Positions 34,072 through 34,162 of a DNA stretch of 34,162 nt are shown here, piece by piece. Position numbers and translations under genes: made by a program. Numbering within the stretch: position 1 is the stretch's first letter; every line of letters starts with the position of its first letter. Origin of the DNA: Acinetobacter sp. CFCC 10889. GTDB lineage: Bacteria; Pseudomonadota; Gammaproteobacteria; Pseudomonadales; Moraxellaceae. The DNA lies in the NCBI RefSeq assembly GCF_003268395.1, contig NZ_LQXQ01000042.1:1-34162 (forward strand), written 5' to 3'. A model generated the notes under the pieces. The model was not told where the DNA came from and did not search any database. It saw nothing but the letters and a program-made list of their open reading frames with translations.

Positions 34072-34162
34072 CTATTTTAAATACTGCCTCAAATATTTAT
34101 CACATTCTTTTTTAAATATTTCTTTTCTCCAACCAATAAAAAACACCCCCAACAATAAAGTT
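34072..34162 (-). CDS. Possible C-terminal fragment of a further gene
   Basis: The last 91 bases on the minus strand are open and end at a TAG (34074-34072). They encode TLLLGVFFIGWRKEIF, then KKECDKYLRQYLK: a short hydrophobic run and a basic tail, as in a small membrane protein. The start lies outside the window. Weak call. Confidence 0.35.
   Translation of the reverse strand, partial: TLLLGVFFIGWRKEIFKKECDKYLRQYLK

Noticed and set aside
1..34162. CRISPR arrays, tRNA or rRNA genes, complete insertion sequences
   Set aside because: I looked for regularly spaced direct repeats, tRNA-like cloverleaf landmarks and transposase motifs and saw none.

Overview
The window looks like chromosomal DNA from an Acinetobacter-like gammaproteobacterium. 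The sequence is AT-rich. The products (RpiA, IlvA, PPK1, GlnS, PpiB, LpxH, a FadL-type porin, an NfsB-type nitroreductase) and the HpxO-route urate pathway fit that genus. The genus call is inferred from recognised proteins, not from a database search.

Layout. 1-6.7 kb: rpiA and ilvA (divergent), a FadL-family porin and ppk1. 6.7-14.6 kb: a full urate-to-glyoxylate block: puuE; uraD-uraH-urate permease; a Tsx-type outer-membrane channel; hpxO (minus strand) facing away from alc-allA. Together these would take up urate and convert it through 5-hydroxyisourate, OHCU, allantoin, allantoate and ureidoglycolate to glyoxylate and urea. Each of the five transcription units has a -24/-12 element with exact GG-N10-GC spacing upstream. 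This suggests that the whole block is a sigma-54 (RpoN) regulon, although no dedicated activator gene is present in the window. The hpxO/alc intergenic region has two back-to-back sigma-54 promoters around a perfect 14-bp palindrome. This is the most interesting signal I found.

14.6-21.5 kb is accessory: a broken phosphodiester-glycosidase gene, an LRAT-fold protein with a membrane tail, a small membrane protein, an aldo/keto reductase divergent from a LysR regulator, and two related LuxR-type regulators, one of them split by a frameshift. 21.7-25.7 kb: glnS, ppiB, a structured intergenic repeat, a DUF4303-like gene, and lpxH carrying a one-base frameshift. 25.7-28.5 kb: two secreted STN-like proteins lying between lpxH and a second, diverged copy of the lpxH 3' end, which looks like the scar of a recombinational insertion, followed by two unrecognised genes. 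28.5-34.2 kb: a secreted protein, an HpaI-type aldolase, nfsB, a short-chain dehydrogenase, and a DadA-family oxidoreductase preceded by a canonical tandem glycine riboswitch. The end holds a frameshifted small membrane-protein gene and a possible gene fragment.

Four genes (lpxH, the phosphodiester glycosidase, the LuxR-type regulator and the terminal membrane protein) are broken by single-base length changes in runs of A or T. A sequencing or assembly error is a serious explanation for these breaks.
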